This document shows, piece after piece, positions 15,220-22,715 of a DNA stretch of 36,942 bases. The DNA comes from a virus: IMG/VR virus record IMGVR_UViG_3300034158_000065, positions 1 to 36,942 of that record. One strand, written 5' to 3'. The position numbers and the translations under genes are program-made. Below the pieces are notes generated by a model that did not search any database, was not told where the DNA came from, and was given only the letters and a program-made list of their open reading frames with translations. The stretch's first letter is position 1, and the number at the start of each line of letters is the position of its first letter.

Positions 15220-17274
15220 TCATCCGCGTTGCTCCACCCATGCGCTTTTCTCCAACTCTTCGGGTGTCATGGGGTTTTGGTTGGTGATGTGCACTTCGCC
15301 GATGTGCAGCGACTTGGTCGGCTTCTGGTTGGCAGAGCTGGCGGCCGCGTTGGCCTGGATCAACTGCTGGCCGAGTCCGCCCGCTGGCACCTTGCTCTGG
15401 TCTTGCTGGCGGTAGTTGGCAAGTGGACTATTGATGACGCTGGCTTGTTGTTCCTCGGCTTGCGAACGCAGGTACTTGGGCAAGATATCGCCCTCCAATC
15501 CGCTGGTATCGATGTCGATACCGGGGATCAAGCTCATGGCATCCAGCGCCTGTTTCACCAGCCAGATCAGCGCCCGCCACGGTGTGAGCAGGGTATCGAA
15601 CACCTTGCCGAGGATGTCTCCCATGCGGCGGCCCGCGTCGGTCACGCTGTCGATCCCGACGCTGGTCTGGTTGGTTTGCTCAAAGAAGGTGCCAAGCCAG
15701 GTGATCCCCTGACCCAGCAGCCCCACGATCAGGGTGAAAAAGTCCACGATGGGGGCCAGTGCTTGCGAGGCGAGGGGTCCAAAGGTCTCGGCCAGCCCAT
15801 GGAAGAACGCGGCCATCAGCTCAAAGCTGGTCAACACCGAGAAGGCGGCGCAGAGCTCGTCCCAGTAGATGATGGCCAGCGCCACGGCGGCGACCAGCGC
15901 CAGGATAGCGCCGATGATGATCACCGCCGGGTTGAGGCTCATGGCAATATTGACGGCCAGGATGGCCGCGCGCAGTGGAATGAGGGCTTTTTTGAACAGG
16001 ACGATGGGGCCGGTGATGCCCTTGAAGGTCAGCGCCCAGGCCAGGGTGGCCAGCTTGGCCACCCCAACCAGCAGGAGCCAGGCACCGGTCACGATGCCAA
16101 GGCCAGCAATGGCCAGCACGGTATAACTCACCACCTTGGTAAAGTTGGGGAATATCTTGGTCCAGCGCAACACCATGGCCCCGCCATCGGCAAAGGCGCC
16201 CACCACCTTGTTGATGGTGGGGAGCACGGCGCCGAACGCGGCGGCCCGAATAGCAAACCAAGCAGACTCGACCCGTTGCCACTGGTCGGTCATGGCGGCG
16301 GCCATCTGCTCGGCCTTGCCCATGCCGTGGGTGTTGCCGAGCGCATTGATGCTGTTGGCCAGCCCCTTGGTGTTGCTCATCAACAGCTTGATCATCGACA
16401 CCGCTTCATCTGAGCCAAACGCCTTTTTGAGCTCATCACTGCCGGCGACGGTCAGGGTCTCGCCATAACGGGCCTTGAGCTTTTCCAGCACATCGAGCAC
16501 CGGCAGCATGTTGCCCGCGGCGTCAGTGAACTGCAGGCCGAGCGCTTTTTGGGCGTTGCCGACCCCGGCCAGGAAGGACTTGAACTTGGTACCGGCTTCG
16601 CCGCCGCCCATGGTGGCCTGCAGGTGACCGAGCACCGCAAACTGCTCATCCATCGAGATCCCGGCGGCGGTGGCGTTGGCACCAATGCCCTTGAAGGCGT
16701 CGGTCATGCCCTGGCCGGTGGTTTTGAACATCTGCACCGCCGTGGCGGTCTTGCCTGCTACGTCCTCCACCCAGTTGGCTTTGCCCATGCGCACGGCCTG
16801 CTGCTCAAAGATGCCGTACATGGTGCCCATGTAGTTGGTGATGGTGGCGGTATCGGCCTTGGTGGCCTTGGCCAGCACCCCGGAGGCACGGGCAAAGGTG
16901 GGCAACTCGTTGCCCTCCAGCCCGGCGATGGCGGATTGAATATCGTAGGAGGCAGTGACAAACGCGCTGGCCGATTCGCCATAGTCCACCGAGAACTGCA
17001 GGGCGGTATCGGAGAGCTGTTTGAGGGTCTTTTCATGCACATCGAGCGAGGCCACTTCGGCCAGTGCCCGATCCATTTCGATGGCGGGCGCCAGCGCATT
17101 CTGGATAGCCAAGGTGCCTGCCAGCATGGCGGCCCCACCGCCTGCGATATTGGCAAAGCCACTTTTGGCGGTGTTCTTCACCATGTTCAGCTGGTTGTTG
17201 ATGCCCTCAAGAGGCCGGGTGACGGCATCTATCAGGGCAATCCTCATGATCAGTTGTTCGGGGACAGAAGCCAT
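15220..17274 (-). CDS. Tail tape measure protein
   Basis: A 684-residue protein of the TP901-type tape-measure family: VPEQLIMRIALIDAVTRPLEG at the start, then the conserved block with VASLDVHEKTLKQLSDTALQ, MGTMYGIFEQQAVRM and FKSFLAGVGNAQKALGLQFTDA. Residues about 375-475 form strong hydrophobic segments (VVSYTVLAIAGLGIVTGAWL, NPAVIIIGAILALVAAVALA), as expected for the part that enters the host membrane. Length sets tail length. It starts four bases after the stop of the frameshifted chaperone extension. Confidence 0.9.
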   Translation of the reverse strand: MASVPEQLIMRIALIDAVTRPLEGINNQLNMVKNTAKSGFANIAGGGAAMLAGTLAIQNALAPAIEMDRALAEVASLDVHEKTLKQLSDTALQFSVDYGESASAFVTASYDIQSAIAGLEGNELPTFARASGVLAKATKADTATITNYMGTMYGIFEQQAVRMGKANWVEDVAGKTATAVQMFKTTGQGMTDAFKGIGANATAAGISMDEQFAVLGHLQATMGGGEAGTKFKSFLAGVGNAQKALGLQFTDAAGNMLPVLDVLEKLKARYGETLTVAGSDELKKAFGSDEAVSMIKLLMSNTKGLANSINALGNTHGMGKAEQMAAAMTDQWQRVESAWFAIRAAAFGAVLPTINKVVGAFADGGAMVLRWTKIFPNFTKVVSYTVLAIAGLGIVTGAWLLLVGVAKLATLAWALTFKGITGPIVLFKKALIPLRAAILAVNIAMSLNPAVIIIGAILALVAAVALAIIYWDELCAAFSVLTSFELMAAFFHGLAETFGPLASQALAPIVDFFTLIVGLLGQGITWLGTFFEQTNQTSVGIDSVTDAGRRMGDILGKVFDTLLTPWRALIWLVKQALDAMSLIPGIDIDTSGLEGDILPKYLRSQAEEQQASVINSPLANYRQQDQSKVPAGGLGQQLIQANAAASSANQKPTKSLHIGEVHITNQNPMTPEELEKSAWVEQRG

Positions 17275-17277
17275 GAT

Positions 17278-17466
17278 TTATCCATTGAATGCGGCGGCGA
17301 TGCCCTCGGCAACGGCGCGGGCGTCACGCTGGGCGTGGTATTTGTCTAACCAGATGGCGCGGGCCAGGCTGTCGAGATCGTCATCCTCATGGGGCAGGTA
17401 ATGGCGCCGCAGTGCCAATACCTGCTCCAGTTGGTTGTTGTCGATCGCCTCGGCGCGCGCCGTCAG
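17278..17466 (-). CDS. Tail assembly chaperone extension reached by -1 frameshift (E'/GT-like)
   Basis: This stretch has no start codon of its own. From the slip site it reads LTARAEAIDNNQLEQVLALR, then RHYLPHEDDDLDSLARAIWL and DKYHAQRDARAVAEGIAAAFNG before TAA at 17278-17280. The frame is fully open and of phage-like composition, and sits exactly between the chaperone and tape measure genes, where P2 E+E' and lambda G-GT have the same arrangement. The fusion product would be about 148 residues. Confidence 0.72.
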   Translation of the reverse strand: MTARAEAIDNNQLEQVLALRRHYLPHEDDDLDSLARAIWLDKYHAQRDARAVAEGIAAAFNG

Positions 17467-17726
17467 TTTTTTACTTCGATATCCAGATCCGGGGCGAACT
17501 GCTCGTTGACCTTGGCGGCAACCTGCAGCGCGGCGCCCGGGCGAGCCAGCAGCGTATCCAGCGCCTCTTTGCTCTGTGTGCAGACGATGCGCTTGAGGTA
17601 CTGGTGGGACGGCGCCACCTTGTCGGTCATCGACAGCCCGTTGATGTAGCTGTTGTAGGCCACCAGGGTGGGTTCAAAGCTGATGTCGGTACCGGCGATA
17701 GTCAGGGTGATGGTTTGTTTGCTCAT
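17463..17726 (-). CDS. Phage tail assembly chaperone
   Basis: An 87-residue protein: SKQTITLTIAGTDISFEPTL, then AYNSYINGLSMTDKVAPSHQ and a helical second half. This is the pattern of the putative phage tail assembly chaperone (TAC) family of P2-like phages that wraps the tape measure during tail assembly. It ends with VKN and TGA, the last codons forming the heptamer A-AAA-AAC. It overlaps the Rz1 gene upstream by ATGA. Confidence 0.82.
   Translation of the reverse strand: MSKQTITLTIAGTDISFEPTLVAYNSYINGLSMTDKVAPSHQYLKRIVCTQSKEALDTLLARPGAALQVAAKVNEQFAPDLDIEVKN
17466..17472 (-). promoter_or_regulatory. Programmed -1 ribosomal frameshift site
   Basis: On the minus strand the heptamer A AAA AAC lies in the zero-frame register (AAA AAC) immediately before the TGA stop. 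It is the canonical -1 slippery sequence. Slipping enters the 62-codon open extension that ends at 17278. Confidence 0.75.
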
Positions 17727-18022
17727 GGGGTGGTTTCCTCTTGTTCAATCCACTGGTTCAGGGTGTTGAGTTGGGTTTGGCAGCGGCGCAGCGCGCCCTG
17801 CAGGGTGGGGATAAAGGCCACGGCCTCGCCCCAGGTAGTGCCGTTAAATTCAGGCTCCGGGCAGTGGGGTACCAGCCCCGGCGGTGGCAGGCGCTTGACC
17901 ACCTGGGTGTGTACCACGGCCCTTGGCTGGCTGGAGCAGGCGCAGAGCGCCAACAGGCAGAGGCTCGCGAGCACAATCCGGGCGGCCCGCCGGCGGCGTG
18001 GCCAGGGCGTGTTGCAGGTCAT
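17723..18022 (-). CDS. Rz1-like outer-membrane spanin lipoprotein (LysC type)
   Basis: A 99-residue protein with a basic N-terminus, a hydrophobic signal (ARIVLASLCLLALCAC) and lipobox LCAC, giving a lipidated cysteine at about residue 29. The mature part is proline-rich (VVKRLPPPGLVPHCPEPEF) and then matches LysC-type spanins (GEAVAFIPTLQGALRRCQTQ). With the inner-membrane partner it fuses inner and outer membranes in the last step of lysis. Its 5' two thirds lie inside the Rz gene in another frame, the classic nested arrangement. The true start may be slightly downstream. Confidence 0.85.
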   Translation of the reverse strand: MTCNTPWPRRRRAARIVLASLCLLALCACSSQPRAVVHTQVVKRLPPPGLVPHCPEPEFNGTTWGEAVAFIPTLQGALRRCQTQLNTLNQWIEQEETTP

Positions 18023-18284
18023 CGGCAGTTTTCCTCTGTTGTTGGTCGAGCTCGGTCAGGGCGGCGTTCTGGTGGGCGAGCAGTTGGCGCAAGGCGGCGT
18101 CTTCTCGCCGCAGCGTCTTGAGTTCGCTGTCCATCTGGCGGTTGGCGGTCTGCAGGGTGGTGATGGTCTCGTTGGCGGTGGCCAGTTCCTGGGTGCGCAG
18201 GGTGAGCCGTTCCCCCTGGACATACAGCACGGTGCCAATCACCAGCCCGATAAGGGTCGGTAACAGCCGGATGAGCGTGCTCAT
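17850..18284 (-). CDS. Rz-like inner-membrane spanin (LysB type)
   Basis: A 144-residue protein with an N-terminal membrane anchor (LIRLLPTLIGLVIGTVLYVQ) and a long coiled coil (RTQELATANETITTLQTANR through LDQQQRKTADDLQ). This is the LysB/Rz layout: anchored in the inner membrane and extending through the periplasm to meet the Rz1 lipoprotein. The C-terminal 45 residues overlap the Rz1 gene. It starts at 18284, overlapping the endolysin stop by ATGA. Confidence 0.83.
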   Translation of the reverse strand: MSTLIRLLPTLIGLVIGTVLYVQGERLTLRTQELATANETITTLQTANRQMDSELKTLRREDAALRQLLAHQNAALTELDQQQRKTADDLQHALATPPAGRPDCAREPLPVGALRLLQPAKGRGTHPGGQAPATAGAGTPLPGA

Positions 18285-18742
18285 GCCAGCACCCCGCCAA
18301 ACTCGGTGAATTTGGCCAGCAGGTCGGCGAGCTTGTGTTCACGCTGGCCATAGCCGGCGCCCGGCAGGCTGGCCCAGAGGTTGGCGCACTTGGCGATTGC
18401 CTGGGGGATGCGACCGGCCTCCACGTCCGGCAAGGCGCGGCGCTCACGAATAAGTTGGATGGCCCACTTGTCTTGGGAGAGGGGGCCAAAGTCCGGCAGG
18501 CCGAGCTGGTCACGGTAGTGGGGCCAGTGCTTAGACAGGTGCTGATAGCGCCCGGCGGCCGTGCTGACCAGGCGCGGGTTCACCTGCACCTTGACGTTCG
18601 GGTGGGTGCGGTAGTCGGTGAAGAACCCCGCCGGGTTGACCAGCTTGTCGTAACCGTCATCACCGAGCCCTTTGGTGCCCTCGGCAAAGGCCAGCAGATC
18701 GAGGAACGCGGCCGTGTTCGGGTGGCATTCAAGACGTGGCAT
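18281..18742 (-). CDS. Endolysin, lambda R-like lytic transglycosylase (GH104)
   Basis: A 153-residue protein closely patterned on lambda R: AFLDLLAFAEGTKG carries the catalytic Glu at residue 21 (lambda: DMLAWSEGT), then FTDYRTHPNVKVQVNPRLVS, STAAGRYQHLSKHW, LPDFGPLSQDKWA, and NLWASLPGAGYGQREHK. It cleaves peptidoglycan glycan strands without hydrolysis. There is no signal peptide, so release depends on the holin. The ATG at 18742 has GGAG seven bases upstream; it overlaps the holin gene by 14 bases. Confidence 0.93.
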   Translation of the reverse strand: MPRLECHPNTAAFLDLLAFAEGTKGLGDDGYDKLVNPAGFFTDYRTHPNVKVQVNPRLVSTAAGRYQHLSKHWPHYRDQLGLPDFGPLSQDKWAIQLIRERRALPDVEAGRIPQAIAKCANLWASLPGAGYGQREHKLADLLAKFTEFGGVLA

Positions 18743-19064
18743 CGCTGTCTCCTTTGGCGTTGACGATCCGGGTCGCCTTGTCCCGGATAACGTCGATCCC
18801 GAGTAACCCCACCACGCCGCCCAGGAACGGGGTGGCCTCTTGCGGGATCCCGAGCAGGTGGGTACCGGTGGCGGCCGCCAGGGTGATGAGGCCGCAAAGG
18901 GTGGCTTCAATCAGGCGTCGGCGCCCCCGTCCGCCGTTGTAGGTAATGCGAAAAAAGGCGATGGCGATGGCCAACAGGGCGCCGTACACGGCGGGCCAGT
19001 GTTCCATCAGCCAGGCCAGCAAGGCGGCCCAGAGGGTGGGGTCTTTGTGTGGCATGTGGTTCAT
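18729..19064 (-). CDS. Phage holin, lambda-type superfamily
   Basis: A 111-residue membrane protein starting MNHMPHKDPTLWAALLAWLM. It has hydrophobic segments at about 25-41 (YGALLAIAIAFFRITY) and two between 52 and 92 (LCGLITLAAATGTHLL, FLGGVVGLLGIDVI), split by a basic loop GGRGRRRL. This pattern and the position just before the endolysin match the phage holin family 3 (lambda family). It forms membrane lesions that release the endolysin. Confidence 0.85.
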   Translation of the reverse strand: MNHMPHKDPTLWAALLAWLMEHWPAVYGALLAIAIAFFRITYNGGRGRRRLIEATLCGLITLAAATGTHLLGIPQEATPFLGGVVGLLGIDVIRDKATRIVNAKGDSDATS

Positions 19065-19078
19065 GTCCGTTGCTCGGG

Positions 19079-19288
19079 TTAGCGGGCCAGCCGTTCAAGG
19101 CGGGTCTGGCAGGGGACGCACAGGCGTACTCCCGGCACATGGTGGCGACGGGCCGCGGGGATGGGGTCGTCGCACTCCTCGCACTGATACAGGCTCGTAC
19201 CCTGATAGCGCCCTTTGCCCACTTGGCTTGCCAGGTTGACGGCCAGCATGCGGGCGGCGTGGTGGTTGGCGCGGTCGATATCGTCCAC
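19079..19288 (-). CDS. TraR/DksA-type C4 zinc-finger protein
   Basis: A 69-residue protein with four cysteines in the arrangement CEEC (36, 39) and CVPC (57, 60), spaced by 17 residues, the DksA/TraR zinc finger. Small phage members may act on host RNA polymerase through its secondary channel, as TraR does, without needing ppGpp. It lies between the tube gene and the holin, a common place in P2-like phages. The family is clear; the function is inferred. Confidence 0.85.
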   Translation of the reverse strand: MDDIDRANHHAARMLAVNLASQVGKGRYQGTSLYQCEECDDPIPAARRHHVPGVRLCVPCQTRLERLAR

Positions 19289-19297
19289 TGTTCCCCC

Positions 19298-19753
19298 TTA
19301 ACCCAGCAGGTGGCGGGTGTCTTCCTTCGAGAGGTAAGGCACGCCGTCGATGTGAACGAAATCGGGGGAGGTCACAAAGCCTTTCACCTTGTGCACGCTC
19401 TTGCTGCCACCCTTGGGATCGATGTCGAGCAGGTCGGCCGCATTGAGCTTGACGCCGAAGGCTTCCACCCTGATCTCCTCGCTGCCAGTGTTGGCGTAAA
19501 ACAGCACGTCGTCCGGCTCCATCCCGCGCCAGCTGCCCGCCCGCTTGGCGGCACCAACCAGCAACTTGAAGTTCTTGGTGTCGAGCTCGAACTCACACTC
19601 GGCGGCGACGTCTCCATCCACATAGCCATCCGGGATGCCCCGGGTCTGGGCCACGGCGCTATTGTCGGTGATGGAGAGGCTGGCCTTTTCGACGTGGACC
19701 ATGGCCCCCATCAGGGTGGTGTCGAAGTTGATACCGGAAAAGCGTTTGGTCAC
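19298..19753 (-). CDS. Tail tube protein (DUF2597 type)
   Basis: A 151-residue protein, MTKRFSGINFDTTLMGAMVH, then VEKASLSITDNSAVAQTRGIPDG, and a strand-rich second half (GSEEIRVEAFGVKLNAADLLDI). I recall this as the DUF2597 family of K139-like phages, whose size, strand pattern and place directly after the sheath fit the role of the P2 FII tube. It starts three bases after the sheath stop. Confidence 0.75.
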   Translation of the reverse strand: MTKRFSGINFDTTLMGAMVHVEKASLSITDNSAVAQTRGIPDGYVDGDVAAECEFELDTKNFKLLVGAAKRAGSWRGMEPDDVLFYANTGSEEIRVEAFGVKLNAADLLDIDPKGGSKSVHKVKGFVTSPDFVHIDGVPYLSKEDTRHLLG

Positions 19754-19756
19754 GGG

Positions 19757-20881
19757 TTAACCCTCCCCGTTGTTGAGGCTCAAATCGAGCATGATGTTGA
19801 CGGTGATCCCCTTGGGGCAGTCCACCGTGCGCACCACCACAAACACCGAGACCAGGTTCTTGGCGGTCCACTGGATGCTGATGTCGCCATCCTGGGGGGA
19901 GGCGATGTCGCCCGGGAACGGCTGGCCGTTGATGGTGGTCGTCTTGGCCATGGTGCGCAGGTCCTTGCCAAAGTAAGTGATGGCGGCGGCGGTGCTGCCC
20001 GGGGTGGAGTTGAAGGCGCGATCACCGATGCGGGCGATGGCGCGGATACGGGTTCGGCGCGCCACCTTGTAAGCAATACGCAGGTTCTCGATCACCTGGT
20101 AGTCACCGCCCTCAGCATCGAGCTGGCGCCCGTCTGCCCAGTAGAGGCCGTCATAGTCCGGGTACCACATCGGCACCGAGTAGCGGTTCTGCTCCAGGGT
20201 CTGCAGGGTGGCCAGCGGCAGCGGGATCCCGTCCTTGTCCACCGGCTTGTTGCCAAGGCCGACCAGGGCGCCGGTCTTCACCCGGCACGGGCTGTCGGCG
20301 ATGCTCACCGCCCGGTTGCACAGACGTCCGGCATAAACCCCGATGAGGTTTGACCAGAGCATCGGCACCAGGCCAATCGAGTCGGCCTTGATGCCCTCCT
20401 GCAGGGCGGCCAGGGTGGCCTCGTACTCGGGCCAGTCTTGGGCGCCTTCGCCGGTGGCATTGATGCCCGGCACTGCCAGCAGCATGAACTGCCAGCGCCC
20501 CCACTTGGCGATCAGCTCCTGGTTGAGGGCGTGGGCGGCGTTGATGCTGGCTTCATCCCATGCTTGCCCCAGTACCACGACACCTTCAAAGGATTGGGTC
20601 TGCTGCGCTTCGCGCACCGCATCCAGCCAGGATTGGTCGGTGGGCAGCACGTATGCGGCGGCGGTCCAGTTCTGGCCGGCGTTATCGCGGGCCGCCAGCA
20701 GGTTGGCCTTGAGCTCGCTGTCAGCGGCGCCCAGCAGCTGATCAAAGTCAGACTGGGTATTGAGGGAGAGCAGCTTGCCGGTGTTGCTGGCGGCGCTGCC
20801 GATGAACAGCAGGTGGCGCTCGACCTCGGTCACCGGCCCCTGCATCTGGTTCAAGTTGTTGATCTGTACATAAGGCCACAT
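19757..20881 (-). CDS. Contractile tail sheath protein (DUF2586 type)
   Basis: A 374-residue protein starting MWPYVQINNLNQMQGPVTEV. The segments ERHLLFIGSAASNTGKLLSL and ARRTRIRAIARIGDRAFNST, and the C-terminal LVSVFVVVRTVDCPKGITVN, match the DUF2586 sheath-like family. The last two are typical of the C-terminal handshake domain of sheath proteins. I chose the ATG at 20881 because AAGGAG lies eight bases upstream; the frame stays open to 21418 only by running through other genes. Confidence 0.82.
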   Translation of the reverse strand: MWPYVQINNLNQMQGPVTEVERHLLFIGSAASNTGKLLSLNTQSDFDQLLGAADSELKANLLAARDNAGQNWTAAAYVLPTDQSWLDAVREAQQTQSFEGVVVLGQAWDEASINAAHALNQELIAKWGRWQFMLLAVPGINATGEGAQDWPEYEATLAALQEGIKADSIGLVPMLWSNLIGVYAGRLCNRAVSIADSPCRVKTGALVGLGNKPVDKDGIPLPLATLQTLEQNRYSVPMWYPDYDGLYWADGRQLDAEGGDYQVIENLRIAYKVARRTRIRAIARIGDRAFNSTPGSTAAAITYFGKDLRTMAKTTTINGQPFPGDIASPQDGDISIQWTAKNLVSVFVVVRTVDCPKGITVNIMLDLSLNNGEG

Positions 20882-20906
20882 GGCGCGGGCTCCTTGAGTC
20901 TTGGGG

Positions 20907-21422
20907 TTAGGGGTGGACGGGATGGGCGTTGCCTGCCACCGAGAGGGTGATCTCATCGGCCACCCACACATCAAAGGGGGCGACGGTCCAGGTCTTGCCC
21001 AGCCAGTTAACTGCGCCGCGCGGGTCTTCCACGATGCGCAGGGGCTCGGCGAACTGCACCTCCAGCTCGATGTCGGCGCTGTGCTCGTCATTGGGCACCA
21101 CGGCGTAGCTGGGCTCTGGCAAGGCGAATTGCTCGCGGTAGTTGTCGTGCTCCTGGATCCAGCTGGCGGCCACGGCCAGCAAGGTCTCGGTCCGGCATTC
21201 GCGAAAGGGCAGGTTTTCCAGGGAAAACACGGCGGTGTAGGTGAGCCAGGCGAGATCCATGCCCGTGACGCCCATGTCCTTGGGGTCCAGGCGCAGGGTG
21301 CCGCCTTCCATCCAGCTGTCGAGTGAGCGGGCACAACGCGCTGGCAAGACGCGCTCGAGCTCGCGGTGCAGGGCTGAGAGGAAGTAGCCCTGGGCATGCA
21401 GGGCAAAGCCGGTCTCACTCAT
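20907..21422 (-). CDS. Tail completion protein (GpR-like)
   Basis: A 171-residue protein starting MSETGFALHAQGYFLSALHR. The middle, LDPKDMGVTGMDLAWLTYTA, then VFSLENLPFRECRTETLLAV, and 'DIELEVQFAEPLRIVED' follow the P2 GpR pattern, a protein needed to finish the tail tip that joins the head. It overlaps the stop of the head completion gene by ATGA. Similarity to P2 GpR is low by eye, so the family is stated with moderate confidence. Confidence 0.68.
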   Translation of the reverse strand: MSETGFALHAQGYFLSALHRELERVLPARCARSLDSWMEGGTLRLDPKDMGVTGMDLAWLTYTAVFSLENLPFRECRTETLLAVAASWIQEHDNYREQFALPEPSYAVVPNDEHSADIELEVQFAEPLRIVEDPRGAVNWLGKTWTVAPFDVWVADEITLSVAGNAHPVHP

Positions 21423-21880
21423 ATCATCGAGACTCCGATCCGGTGTTTGCTCTTGATGCTGCGCACCAACTGCTGGCTTTCGGCCAGCAGTTGCTCACGC
21501 AGATCGGGGGCCCGCTCGGCCAGGTCTTTGCGGGCATCCCGCTCGGTGACCGTGGCGAACTCAGGGAGCAGCATGGCTTTGGCCCGCGCAAAGACGGCCG
21601 CCAGATAGGTCTCGGTCAGTGCGTTGTTGCCGCCGGCGATGCGCGGGCCCGGGACCTGCCGCGACTCGGTGTAGCCCTGTGCTCGCAGCATGGCTTGATG
21701 GCGAACCAGCTGCAGGTTGATTTCGCTGACGGCCGCCAGCAAGGCCGCACTGATGGCATCGCTATCCATGTCGGCGGGCAGGGCGCGCCGGCGCTCGAAG
21801 TCGCCACACACCACGTCGGGCCAAAAGCCGTCATTGGTGATGGTCTGCTCGCTGTAGTGGATGCTTTTGCCAGAGATCAT
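21419..21880 (-). CDS. Head completion protein (GpL-like)
   Basis: A 153-residue protein from the ATG at 21880: MISGKSIHYSEQTITNDGFWP, then DMDSDAISAALLAAVSEINLQL and YLAAVFARAKAMLLPEFATVT. These are recognisable P2 GpL features (length 169 in P2), the connector protein that completes the filled head. I chose this start over 21916 because AAGG is well placed and the family N-terminus begins here. Confidence 0.85.
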   Translation of the reverse strand: MISGKSIHYSEQTITNDGFWPDVVCGDFERRRALPADMDSDAISAALLAAVSEINLQLVRHQAMLRAQGYTESRQVPGPRIAGGNNALTETYLAAVFARAKAMLLPEFATVTERDARKDLAERAPDLREQLLAESQQLVRSIKSKHRIGVSMI

Positions 21881-21986
21881 GTGCTGCCTTCTCAAATGGG
21901 GCGCCCCTGAGGCCACGGGATTGAGCGCAGTGCGAGCGGTCAGGCTGCAGGCTCATCCCCGCCGGGGCGCGGTGGCGTGGGAGTCG

Positions 21987-22712
21987 TTATTCCGGATTGA
22001 GTGCCCGCAGGCGCATGGCAATCTTGTGGCGCAAGGTGCCGACCCCAATCTTGCTGTGGGTCTTCTCGGCCAGCGCCAGCCAGTGATCGGCCTGCTCCAG
22101 GGTGGCGCTGTCCGCCAGGGCGCTGGGACGGGCGACCCCGTCCTTGTCACGCAGCAGCAGGCAGCCAGCCAGCTTGTACCATTTGGCGGTGGCCTGTTCG
22201 TTGAGGCGCCAGGTGCCCCGCACCTTGTCGAACACCCGGGAGAACCAGGGCTCGACGCCATGACCGAGGGCGGCCTGTTCCTCGGCCCAGCCCAGCACGG
22301 TGTCGGCGGTGAAGTGGGCCCAGTCGCGCTTGATGTTGCCCGGGGTGCGCTGGTTCTGCTCGATGGCCAGCAGCGCCCAGCTGATGGCCGTGTCCAGATC
22401 GCCGATATCAAACGCCCAGATGATCAGGCGCTGGAACAGCTCGTTCTGGTACACGGTGCCGAGCGCGGCCAGTTCCAGGTACTTGTCCACGTAGGGGCGA
22501 TATTTGGGAAACAACTCATCGCGTTTCATCGCCACCTTGTCGCTCATCCGCGCCAGCGCCTTGAGCCGCCGCATGTCCTGCTCCAGAGCAATCAGCTGCA
22601 GGTGCAGGCTGTTGGCCACAAGACCGGTGGCTTGCCCGGTGGTGGCGGCTTGCTCCGCCCCCAGCTGGGCCAATACCTGTTGCTTGTGACGCATGCCAGG
22701 AGAGAGGGCCAT
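21987..22712 (-). CDS. Terminase small subunit (GpM-like endonuclease subunit)
   Basis: A 241-residue protein of the P2 GpM family: starts MALSPGMRHKQQVLAQLGAE, then QLIALEQDMRRLKALARMSD, KRDELFPKYRPYVDKYLE, and LIIWAFDIGDLDTAISWALL, all strongly conserved in this family. Length is close to P2 GpM (247). With the GpP-type ATPase it cuts cos DNA. It follows the major capsid gene by three bases. Confidence 0.9.
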   Translation of the reverse strand: MALSPGMRHKQQVLAQLGAEQAATTGQATGLVANSLHLQLIALEQDMRRLKALARMSDKVAMKRDELFPKYRPYVDKYLELAALGTVYQNELFQRLIIWAFDIGDLDTAISWALLAIEQNQRTPGNIKRDWAHFTADTVLGWAEEQAALGHGVEPWFSRVFDKVRGTWRLNEQATAKWYKLAGCLLLRDKDGVARPSALADSATLEQADHWLALAEKTHSKIGVGTLRHKIAMRLRALNPE

Positions 22713-22715
22713 GGG

